From Gammaproteobacteria bacterium (GTDB lineage: Bacteria > Pseudomonadota > Gammaproteobacteria > Steroidobacterales > Steroidobacteraceae), in contig VGVB01000007.1 in the NCBI GenBank assembly GCA_016882265.1, positions 1 to 64,000 on the forward strand: a stretch of DNA of 64,000 nt, given 5' to 3'. Each line of letters opens with the position of its first letter. Positions within the stretch are counted from its first letter, which is position 1. Positions 17,845 through 24,772 of this stretch are shown one piece after another. The notes beneath the pieces are model-generated. The model searched no databases, had not been told where the DNA came from, and saw nothing but the letters and a program-made list of their open reading frames with translations. The position numbers and the translations under genes were made by a program.

Positions 17845-17867
17845 TGTCAGTAATATATTGTCAGTAA
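17845..17867. repeat. Two direct TGTCAGTAA repeats upstream of tetR
   Basis: TGTCAGTAA occurs at 17845-17853 and again at 17859-17867, a 14-bp period, in the AT-rich 222-bp gap between the two divergent transcription units. This could be a regulator site; nothing else in the gap is recognisable apart from the palindrome at 17774-17798. Confidence 0.45.
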
Positions 17868-17953
17868 AGGTATTTCGCTGAGGCCCGTGGGTCGGACCGA
17901 AGAGCCCTGTCAGAGTTCATTCTCTGGAGTTTGCGATACAAATCGATCCGAAA

Positions 17954-18550
17954 ATGGTGTCGCCAGCGAAGCCCCGGTCGGGCCCGGGGCGTCCACGCAG
18001 CGCGCGGGCGCACCAGGCCATGCTCGCGGCCGCGCTCGAGCTGCTCGCGCGGGACGGGTATGGCGAACTCACGCTGACGGCGGTCGCCCGGCACGCCGGT
18101 GTCGGGCGCGGCTCCGTCTATCGACGCTGGCGCTCGAAGGTCGCGCTCGTGGTGGACGCTTTCCAGGAACTGCCGCAGCTTCCGACCCCGGACACCGGCA
18201 ACCTGGTCGACGACCTGACCGAGGAAGTGCAGGGACTGCTGCGCATCTTCGGCGACAGTCCGCTCGGTCACGTGCTGCCGATCCTGGCGGCTGAATGCAC
18301 ACGGGATCCGGCGCTGCGCGAGGAGCTCGCACCAGTGTTCCGCATCCGGCGTGCGCCGCTGCTCGGTGTGCTCGAGCGCGCCGTCGCGCGGAACGAATTG
18401 CCGCCGGACCTCGACATCGAAGCCGCCGCCGACCTGCTGGTCGGTCCGATCGTCAACCGCCTGTTCTTTACCGGCGCGATGCCCGATCCGGCGAGCGCGC
18501 GGCGCTACGTCGATGCGGCTCTGTACGGGATCAACCGCCTGCGTGTCTGA
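17954..18550 (+). CDS. TetR/AcrR-family transcriptional regulator
   Basis: A 198-residue regulator. The N-terminal helix-turn-helix spans about residues 20-65 (AALELLARDGYGELTLTAVARHAGVGRGSVYRRWRSKVALV), with a longer C-terminal ligand-binding domain containing LEELAPVFRIRRAPLLGVLERAV-like TetR_C features (seen as REELAPVFRIRRAPLLG). It is divergent from the corrinoid operon and its 3' end overlaps the end of the convergent UroD-family gene by 20 bp. It most likely represses the neighbouring methyl-transfer genes and responds to their substrate or product; this is inferred from position and from the palindrome in the shared control region. Confidence 0.9.
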   Translation: MVSPAKPRSGPGRPRSARAHQAMLAAALELLARDGYGELTLTAVARHAGVGRGSVYRRWRSKVALVVDAFQELPQLPTPDTGNLVDDLTEEVQGLLRIFGDSPLGHVLPILAAECTRDPALREELAPVFRIRRAPLLGVLERAVARNELPPDLDIEAAADLLVGPIVNRLFFTGAMPDPASARRYVDAALYGINRLRV

Positions 18551-19622
18551 TGCGGCTGGACTGGCGCAGCGCGCAGCCGCGGCCAAGGAAGGCGCGCCAG
18601 ATCGTGCGCTCGCGTGCGGGCCCGAGGCCGATCTCGCCGCCGTGCGGATAATGGCGGGCCATGAAGCCGCCGCGGCGCCCGGCGAACGGCGCCACCATCG
18701 CCGCGACCTCGCGGCGCAGATCCGCGTCACTGACCTGCGGCTGCGTCGCCCACTGAATATCCACCGCGTTCCAGAAACAGATCCGGCCGCCGAATTCCGC
18801 CGCGAGCCGGTCGTGCCCGATCAGGCGCGGCTGGTCGAGCTGCACGACGTCCACGCCGAGCGCAAGCATCTCGCCGATCAGCTCGGGCACATCGCCGCAC
18901 TGGTGCCAGATGAAGCGCAGGCCATGACCGTGCGCCGCCGCGACAATGCGGGCATAGTGCGGCCGATAGTGCTGCCGGAACACCGCGAGGCCCATCGGCA
19001 GCCCCTGCTGCGTGCCGAGATCGTCCCAGGTCATGAAGGCGTCGACGCCCAGGTCCGCCCAGCGACCGATCGCGGCGATGGTCAGGTCCGCCAGCCGGCC
19101 GAACAGGGTCGCGAGTTCCGCGGAGCGTTGCCGATGTGCCGTCAGCAGTGTCTCGAACCCGGCCAGCTCGGTGGCGCGCTCGTAGAGCAGCACCGGATCG
19201 AAGCCCACACAGAACTTGCCGGCCCGCCGCGCGGCCGCGATCCAGCGCTCGAGCGGTGCGTAGCGCGCCGGCGCCGCCGGATCGGGGAAGCGATGCGCGG
19301 CGAGCGCCGCCGGGTCGAGATCCGCGAGCGGATGCTCCACGGCGTGATCGAAGCGGCCGCCGGAGACGCGCAGGCCGACGCCCCACTCGTCGCGGTAGGG
19401 ACGGCCGGGCTCGCGCGGGCGGGCCGGTCCGGTGCCGAGCATTTCCTCGACAAAGGTGAGTTCGCAGAAGTCGCTGCGCAGCGGGTGCCAGAAGCTGTAC
19501 GGAATCCGCGCCGGCGCGTCGAAGTCGAGCGCGCGCCGCACGAGGTCGCGGCTGGTGCTGCCGCGCGGCAGCGGCGTCGGCGCCAGATAGGCGCGCAGCA
19601 GCCGCTCCGCATCGGTAGCCAC
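18531..19622 (-). CDS. Uroporphyrinogen-decarboxylase-family methyltransferase (MtaA/MtbA/CmuA relatives)
   Basis: A 363-residue UroD-fold protein. Recognisable parts are MTWDDLGTQQG around residue 200, FIWHQCGDVPELI (the His-x-Cys-Gly motif that binds Zn in MtaA/MtbA) and the terminal GGFMARHYPHGGEIGLGP. In MtaA/MtbA a third ligand Cys lies in that last block; here His stands there instead. Within this locus it is the best candidate for the second methyltransferase that takes the methyl group from the corrinoid protein, or for a substrate-activating partner; it is not a heme-pathway HemE. The GTG at 19622 is used because no ATG fits the conserved start, which leaves only 10 bp to the divergent activase gene. 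Confidence 0.78.
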   Translation of the reverse strand: MATDAERLLRAYLAPTPLPRGSTSRDLVRRALDFDAPARIPYSFWHPLRSDFCELTFVEEMLGTGPARPREPGRPYRDEWGVGLRVSGGRFDHAVEHPLADLDPAALAAHRFPDPAAPARYAPLERWIAAARRAGKFCVGFDPVLLYERATELAGFETLLTAHRQRSAELATLFGRLADLTIAAIGRWADLGVDAFMTWDDLGTQQGLPMGLAVFRQHYRPHYARIVAAAHGHGLRFIWHQCGDVPELIGEMLALGVDVVQLDQPRLIGHDRLAAEFGGRICFWNAVDIQWATQPQVSDADLRREVAAMVAPFAGRRGGFMARHYPHGGEIGLGPARERTIWRAFLGRGCALRQSSRIRHAGG

Positions 19623-19632
19623 GCGCGGCAGT

Positions 19633-21147
19633 ATGCCTGAGCGGGTCCGTATCGAGCTACGACCGCTCGGCCGCGTGCTGGCGGTCGCGCGCGGCACGCC
19701 GCTGCGCGACCTGCTGTGGCAGCACGGCGTCGAGTTCCCCTGCGGCGGGCTGCGCAATTGCGGCCGCTGCCGGGTGCGTCTGATCGAGGGCGAGATGCCG
19801 CCGCGCGCAGGTGAGTCCGGGGTTCTGACCGCGGCCGAACTCGAAGCCGGCTGGCGGCTCGCCTGCCGGGCGCAGGCGGAGGGCGACGCGGTCCTCGAGG
19901 TCGAACAGCTCGACGCGCCGATCCTCGTCGACCACACGCACTTCGATTTCGTACCGCGCAGCGGCTACGGCGTCGCCGTGGATCTGGGCACGACGACGAT
20001 GGCCGCGCAGCTCCTCGATCTCGCGACCGGGCACGTGCTCGCGGTACGCACCGCCCGCAACCCGCAGGGGTCGATGGGCGCCGACATCATGTCGCGGCTG
20101 CAGTTCGCGCGCGCGCCGGCCGGACGCGAGCAGCTCACGACCAGCGTGCGCAGCCGGATCGGCCGCATGATCCGCGGCCTGCTGACCGCGGCGGGGCTGC
20201 GCGCGGCGCCGCTCGAGGCGGTCGTCGTGGTCGGCAACACGGCGATGCACCATCTGTTCTGCGGCCTCGACACCGAACCGCTGGCGCGCGTGCCGTTCCA
20301 GTCGCCGCACGATGGCCTGCAGGAATTCCCGGCCGCAAGCCTCGGCTGGCGGATCCCCGGCGCCGCGATGGTCCGGTTTCTGCCGGCGCTCGGCGGCTTC
20401 GTCGGCAGCGACGTGCTGGCTGGTCTGCTCGCCACGCGCATGCACGAGCGCCCCGAGCTCGCTGTGCTGGTGGACCTCGGCACGAATGCGGAGATCGTCG
20501 CCGGCAACAGCGATGGCCTGTTGTGCACGTCGGCCGCGGCGGGCCCGGCCTTCGAAGGCGGCCGCATCGCGATGGGCATGCAGGCCGGAACCGGCGCCAT
20601 CTGCGGGGTCAGTATCGAAGGCGGGGAACTGCGCTGCCGGGTGATCGGCGGTGGCCGGCCGCGTGGCATCTGTGGCAGCGGCCTCGTCGATGCGGTGGCC
20701 GCTGCGCTCGAGCTCGGCTGGCTCGCGCCGAACGGGCGGCTGGCGGCGGGCCGGCCGGTGCTGGTGCTGCACGACCCGGTCCACCTGACCCAGGCCGACG
20801 TGCGCGAGCTGCAGCTCGCCAAGGGTGCGATCGCCGCCGGTATCCGGCTCCTGCTCGGACAGCTTGGTGCGCGGCCGGAGCAGGTTGCGCGCGTGTACGT
20901 CGCCGGTGCTTTCGGCAACTACGTCGATCAGGCCAGCGCGCGGCGCATCGGCCTGCTCGACTTCCCGGACACGGCGATCGAACCGGTCGGCAACTCGGCG
21001 CTGCTCGGCGCGAAGATCGCCCTGTTCGGTACCGGACCGGAGGCCTGCGAACAGCGGGCGCTGCGCGCGAAAGTCCGGCACGTCTCGCTGGCGGAACTGC
21101 CCGGGTTCCAGGACGCGTTCATCCAGGCGCTGGAGTTCCCGCGCTGA
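19633..21147 (+). CDS. Reductive activator of corrinoid proteins (RACo-type ASKHA ATPase with [2Fe-2S] domain)
   Basis: A 504-residue protein. An N-terminal plant-type ferredoxin domain has the spacing PCGGLRNCGRC plus a later RLACRA, i.e. Cx5Cx2C...C for a [2Fe-2S] cluster. An ASKHA ATPase domain follows, with VDLGTTTMAAQLLDL, LVDLGTNAEIV, GICGSGLVDAVAA and VYVAGAFGNYV (DUF4445/RACE family). RACo uses ATP to drive electrons uphill and reduce inactive Co(II) back to Co(I), so it services the corrinoid protein in this module. RamA of methanogens instead carries [4Fe-4S] clusters at the C-terminus; this is the bacterial type. Its start lies 10 bp from the oppositely directed UroD-family gene. 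Confidence 0.93.
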   Translation: MPERVRIELRPLGRVLAVARGTPLRDLLWQHGVEFPCGGLRNCGRCRVRLIEGEMPPRAGESGVLTAAELEAGWRLACRAQAEGDAVLEVEQLDAPILVDHTHFDFVPRSGYGVAVDLGTTTMAAQLLDLATGHVLAVRTARNPQGSMGADIMSRLQFARAPAGREQLTTSVRSRIGRMIRGLLTAAGLRAAPLEAVVVVGNTAMHHLFCGLDTEPLARVPFQSPHDGLQEFPAASLGWRIPGAAMVRFLPALGGFVGSDVLAGLLATRMHERPELAVLVDLGTNAEIVAGNSDGLLCTSAAAGPAFEGGRIAMGMQAGTGAICGVSIEGGELRCRVIGGGRPRGICGSGLVDAVAAALELGWLAPNGRLAAGRPVLVLHDPVHLTQADVRELQLAKGAIAAGIRLLLGQLGARPEQVARVYVAGAFGNYVDQASARRIGLLDFPDTAIEPVGNSALLGAKIALFGTGPEACEQRALRAKVRHVSLAELPGFQDAFIQALEFPR

Positions 21148-21238
21148 GCGCCTGGAATGCCTTCGGCCAGACATGCTGGCAATATGTGCGATGAACTGCA
21201 CGATCCAGATGGATGGCAGCGACTGCTGACACTGCGCC

Positions 21239-21769
21239 ATGCCTGCCTGGAACATTTTCGAGTGCCCGCCGGAGCGCCTGCTGGAGCTGTTCGCGCTGCG
21301 GGCGCGCGTGTGGATCGCGGCGGGCGCGGATCCGGGCGCGTTTCCCGGCGGGCGCTGGTGTGACGAGCGCGATGCCGGGCGGCGGCACTGGATCGCGCTG
21401 GTGGACGGTGTGATCGTCGCCGGCGCCTCGCTCGGTGTTCACACCAGCCTGGCTGACGTGGAAGAAGCCGCGGCGTACGCCGGCATCGGCTGGCCCGGTA
21501 CCGGGCCGGTCGCGGCACCGGCGCGCGTGGTCGTCACGGCCGGCTGGCGCGGCAGCGGCATCGTCACCGGACTGCTCGACCGGCAGGACGAGGCCGCGCG
21601 GGCCGCCGGCGCCGTGCTCGCGATCCGGCAGGCATCACCGATGCTGCGCCCGCTGCTCGAACGGCGCGGCTGGTGCTGCCATGGCCCCGGGCCAGCGGAT
21701 TCGCGCTTCCCGGGGATTCGTTTCGAGGTGATGTCCTGGCAACTGTGGCCAGGCACGTGCCGGTCGTAG
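21239..21769 (+). CDS. GNAT-like N-acetyltransferase, putative
   Basis: A 176-residue cytoplasmic protein. ALRARVWIAAGADP near the start, the central strand HWIALVDGVIVAGASLG, and RVVVTAGWRGSGIVTGLLDRQDEAARAAGA correspond to the beta4/motif A acetyl-CoA loop (here WRGSGIV for Q/RxxGxG/A), followed by PLLERRGWCCHGPGP near the end. This pattern fits a GCN5-related acetyltransferase. It follows the corrinoid activase by 91 bp on the same strand and may be its transcriptional neighbour by chance. The substrate is unknown. Confidence 0.72.
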   Translation: MPAWNIFECPPERLLELFALRARVWIAAGADPGAFPGGRWCDERDAGRRHWIALVDGVIVAGASLGVHTSLADVEEAAAYAGIGWPGTGPVAAPARVVVTAGWRGSGIVTGLLDRQDEAARAAGAVLAIRQASPMLRPLLERRGWCCHGPGPADSRFPGIRFEVMSWQLWPGTCRS

Positions 21770-21887
21770 TCCATGGCTGCCGGGACCTGCAGGTCGATCC
21801 GGTCCGTCAGGCCATGCTGGCTGGAGGAATCCTCGTGCTGGTCTCCCGTACAGCCGCTGCTTGAGCGTCGGCCCGCCGTGGCGGCAG

Positions 21888-22301
21888 TCACCAGATCGTG
21901 GTCAGCAACCCGCTGCCACGCAGCTTCTCATCGCCCGTGACCAGCGGCACGGCACGCAGCAGCGCGGTCGCCGCCAGCAACCGATCCGCGGGGTCGCCGG
22001 CCAAGGCGTCGCCAAACTGACCCGCACGCTCGGCAATTTCGTCGGTCAGCGGCTCGAGACGATACTCCGGGAGCCTGCGCACAGCGGCCAGCCATTCGGT
22101 CACCGGGATGTTCAGGCGCAGGCGCCCGCGGCGCTCGAGGGTCGTGATCTCGAAGAAAGAGATACTCGAGACCAGAAGCTCGTGGCGCCTGCCGTGCTGC
22201 TCCAGCGCCTGACGCGCCAGGCGCGACAGCCTCGGTCTTTCGCCGTTGATCCACCACACCAGCACATGGGTATCGAGGAGGATCACTGGTTCACCGACCA
22301 T
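21888..22301 (-). CDS. PIN-domain toxin (VapC-like)
   Basis: A 137-residue PIN ribonuclease with LLDTHVLVWWINGE near the start (first acidic residue D), FFEITTLERRGRL in the middle (second acidic site, Glu) and DPADRLLAATALLRAVPLVTGDEKL (third and fourth acidic residues). This DTHVLVWW subgroup pairs with Phd/YefM antitoxins. Its ATG is 19 bp inside the antitoxin gene's 3' end, so the two are co-translated. Likely an RNA-cleaving toxin kept neutral by its partner. Confidence 0.92.
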   Translation of the reverse strand: MVGEPVILLDTHVLVWWINGERPRLSRLARQALEQHGRRHELLVSSISFFEITTLERRGRLRLNIPVTEWLAAVRRLPEYRLEPLTDEIAERAGQFGDALAGDPADRLLAATALLRAVPLVTGDEKLRGSGLLTTIW

Positions 22302-22522
22302 TCCCCGGGCGGATGCGCTGCCTCGGTGGGCGATTCGTAATGCGCGACGGCCCCGCGCAGCCGCTTGCGCATCAGCGCTGCCTCCTGCTCAGTGGCCTTC
22401 GCCCCGGTAATCTCGGCGATCACCGTGCCGCGTGAGGTGATCCGGATGCGCTCGCCACGGCGGGCGCGATCCAGCCAGGATGGCAGGTTCTGGCGAAGAT
22501 CGGTCACGTTCACGTCAGTCAT
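22283..22522 (-). CDS. Phd/YefM-type antitoxin
   Basis: A 79-residue antitoxin. MTDVNVTDLRQNLPSWLDRA followed by GERIRITSRGTVIAEI is the classic Phd/YefM DNA-binding fold; the C-terminal part (RLRGAVAHYESPTEAAHPP) would wrap the toxin. The start at ATG 22522 matches the family; longer starts at 22549/22561 would run into the GTAC repeats upstream that are the probable operator. It precedes and overlaps the PIN toxin gene. Confidence 0.88.
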   Translation of the reverse strand: MTDVNVTDLRQNLPSWLDRARRGERIRITSRGTVIAEITGAKATEQEAALMRKRLRGAVAHYESPTEAAHPPGEWSVNQ

Positions 22523-22538
22523 GAGCTGCGCCCCATCG

Positions 22539-22567
22539 GTACATGGCATCTGTACATCCAACTGTAC
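22539..22567. promoter_or_regulatory. Tandem GTAC elements upstream of Phd antitoxin, probable autoregulatory operator
   Basis: GTAC occurs at 22539-22542, 22552-22555 (inside TGTACA) and 22564-22567, spaced 12-13 bp, i.e. about one helix turn, immediately before the antitoxin start. Phd antitoxins with their toxins usually repress their own promoter at such short palindromes. A few bases further, GAGTCGCCGG is directly repeated at 22593-22602 and 22607-22616. Confidence 0.45.
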
Positions 22568-22704
22568 GCTGGGGGCCCGGGCGCGGTCAAACGAGTCGCC
22601 GGCAATGAGTCGCCGGAAATGGGCCCGGCCCGGCGCCGGAGGTTCCGCAAACGCCGCCGCCTGTGTCAGGATCGCGGTCCCGATCCGCTGCCTGGCTCTG
22701 CTGC

Positions 22705-23667
22705 ATGACTGCCAACCCGCCGAACCTTGCCGGCAAGCTCCGGTACTACGCCGCCGGCATCACCGCGATCGACGCCGACTACGTCCGGCCGCTGCTCGAC
22801 GCGGTGCACCTGATCGTCGATGGCGGTCGCGCGGCGTTCGTCGACACCGGCACCAACGCCTCGTTGCCGAACCTGCTCGCTGCGCTCGCGCATGCCGGTC
22901 TCGAACCCGCCGACGTCGACTGGGTGCTGACCACGCACGTGCACCTCGATCACGCCGGCGGCGCCGGCGCGCTGATGCAGGCGCTGCCGCATGCGCGCTG
23001 CGTCGTGCATCCGCGCGGCGCGCGCCACCTGATCGAGCCGGCGAAGCTGGTCGCCGGCTCGATCGCGGTCTACGGCGAGGAACAGTACCGCCGGCTGTAC
23101 GGCGAGATCGTGCCGATCCCGGCGGAGCGCCTGCACGTACCGGCGGACGGCGAGCGCATCCGCCTCGGCCGGCGCGAGCTCGAGCTGATCCACACGCCGG
23201 GCCATGCGCTGCATCATTACTGCATCGTCGATCGCGAACATGCCTGCATCTTTCCCGGCGACACCTTCGGCCTGTCCTACCGCGAGTTCGACGTGGCCGG
23301 CCGCGAGTTCGTGTTTCCGGCGGCGGCGCCGGTGCACTTCGATCCGGAGACGCTGTGCGCGTCGGTCGAGCGCCTGATGAGCTACCGGCCGCGGGCGATG
23401 TACCTGACGCACTACGGTGAAGTCCGCGACCTCGCACGCCTCGCGACGGAGCTGCAGCAGCGGGTGCGCGCGCTGGCCGCCCTCGGCCGGCGCCTCGCCG
23501 ATGATCCGCAGCGCAGCCGGCGCCTGCGTAGCGAGATGTTCGCGCTGCTGTCGCAATGGCTCGACGAGCACGGCTGGCCGGGAAGCGTGGCCGAACGGCA
23601 CCGGCTGCTCGACGCGGACGTCGAAATCAACTCGCAGGGCGTCGAGCACTGGGCCACCCAGCCGTGA
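22705..23667 (+). CDS. Metallo-beta-lactamase-fold hydrolase
   Basis: A 320-residue cytoplasmic MBL protein. It has the dinuclear metal motif THVHLDHAGG (HxHxDH) near residue 75, HPRGARHLIEP, LIHTPGHALHH with the next metal His, FPGDTFGLSYREF with the bridging Asp, and YLTHYGEV with the last His. The single-gene family includes thioesterase- and lactonase-like enzymes. The start MTANPPNLAGKL (22705) is chosen over an extension at 22663. It is followed after 10 bp by a quinone/acryloyl-CoA reductase gene. The reaction is unknown; ester or thioester hydrolysis in the catabolic cluster is a reasonable inference. Confidence 0.88.
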   Translation: MTANPPNLAGKLRYYAAGITAIDADYVRPLLDAVHLIVDGGRAAFVDTGTNASLPNLLAALAHAGLEPADVDWVLTTHVHLDHAGGAGALMQALPHARCVVHPRGARHLIEPAKLVAGSIAVYGEEQYRRLYGEIVPIPAERLHVPADGERIRLGRRELELIHTPGHALHHYCIVDREHACIFPGDTFGLSYREFDVAGREFVFPAAAPVHFDPETLCASVERLMSYRPRAMYLTHYGEVRDLARLATELQQRVRALAALGRRLADDPQRSRRLRSEMFALLSQWLDEHGWPGSVAERHRLLDADVEINSQGVEHWATQP

Positions 23668-23677
23668 GGAGCGCGTG

Positions 23678-24667
23678 ATGGAGCAGTTCCGGGCCTTCCG
23701 CATTCACGAGCGCGACGGCGGCGTCGCCGCCGGCTTCGAGATGCTGCGCATCGACGAGCTGACGGCGGGCGAGGTCGTGATCCGCGTGCGCTGGTCGGGC
23801 ATCAACTACAAGGATGCGCTGGCCGCGACCGGCGCGGGCCGGATCCTGCGCCGCTATCCGCTGAACGGCGGCATCGATCTGGCCGGTGAGGTGGCGGGCT
23901 CGACCGACGCCCGATACCGCGAGGGCGATGCGGTGCTGGTGACCGGCTGCGGCCTCAGCGAGACTTTCGACGGCGGCTATGCCGAGTACGCGCGCATCGC
24001 AGGGGATTCGGTGATCCCGTTGCCGGACGGGATCGACCTGATGCAGGCGATGGCGCTCGGCACCGCCGGCTTCACCGCGGCGCTGGCGATCCACCGCATG
24101 GAGCACAATGGTCAGACGCCGCAGAAGGGGCCGGTGATCGTCACCGGTGCGACCGGCGGCGTCGGCACGATCGCCGTGGACATGCTCGCCGGCCGCGGCT
24201 ACGAGGTGGTCGCGGTCAGCGGCAAGCCGGAAGCCGACGCTCTGCTGACCGCGCTCGGCGCGCAGCGCATCCTGCGCCGCCAGGACATTGACTTCGGCAG
24301 CCGGCCGCTCGAGGCGGCGCGCTGGGCCGGAGCGATCGACAACGTCGGCGGCGAGCTGCTCGCCTGGCTGACCCGCACCGTGGACTACTGGGGCAACATC
24401 GCCAGCATCGGCCTCGCCGGCGGGCCGCAGCTCGTGACCACGGTGATGCCGTTCATCCTGCGCGGCGTCAACCTGCTCGGCATCAATTCGTCGGCGACGC
24501 CGCGCGAACCACGCCTCGCGGTCTGGCGGCGCATCGCCAGCGACCTGCGGCCGCGCCACTTCGACCGGATCGTCACGCGCACGCTGGCGTTCGATGAGCT
24601 GCCGGGTGCGTTCGCCGGCTACCTCGCCGGCCGCGTCACCGGCCGGACGCTGGTGCGGATCGGCTGA
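23678..24667 (+). CDS. YhdH/AcuI-family NADPH-dependent reductase (acryloyl-CoA reductase type)
   Basis: A 329-residue medium-chain dehydrogenase/reductase without zinc ligands. It shows RWSGINYKDALAATGAGRI at the start, GGIDLAGEV, the nucleotide-binding VTGATGGVGTIAVDML, DNVGGELLAWL, and the YhdH signature INSSATPREPRLAVW. AcuI reduces acryloyl-CoA to propionyl-CoA; relatives reduce other enoyl compounds. GAGGAG lies just before the ATG. It shares a transcription direction and 10-bp gap with the MBL gene upstream. Its product could feed the surrounding catabolic pathway. Confidence 0.9.
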   Translation: MEQFRAFRIHERDGGVAAGFEMLRIDELTAGEVVIRVRWSGINYKDALAATGAGRILRRYPLNGGIDLAGEVAGSTDARYREGDAVLVTGCGLSETFDGGYAEYARIAGDSVIPLPDGIDLMQAMALGTAGFTAALAIHRMEHNGQTPQKGPVIVTGATGGVGTIAVDMLAGRGYEVVAVSGKPEADALLTALGAQRILRRQDIDFGSRPLEAARWAGAIDNVGGELLAWLTRTVDYWGNIASIGLAGGPQLVTTVMPFILRGVNLLGINSSATPREPRLAVWRRIASDLRPRHFDRIVTRTLAFDELPGAFAGYLAGRVTGRTLVRIG

Positions 24668-24709
24668 GGCTGCGCCGGTTCCGGGGCGGCGGGTCGCCGC
24701 GGCGCTATC

Positions 24710-24724
24710 GTCAAGACAATTGAC
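24710..24724. promoter_or_regulatory. GTCAA-N5-TTGAC palindrome at candidate promoter of the flavoprotein operon
   Basis: GTCAA, five bases, TTGAC; the symmetry extends outward to ATCGTCAA and TTGACGAT (8-5-8). The right arm forms a -35 (TTGACG at 24720-24725) with a possible -10 TAGCCT (24743-24748) 17 bp downstream, 25 bp before the ATG of the KstD-like gene. The same 15-bp motif occurs at 35136-35150. A repressor binding site is the simplest reading. Confidence 0.55.
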
Positions 24725-24772
24725 GATCAACGGCCGGCTGGCTAGCCTGTCGGGGCAGCGGGGGACAGCGGC

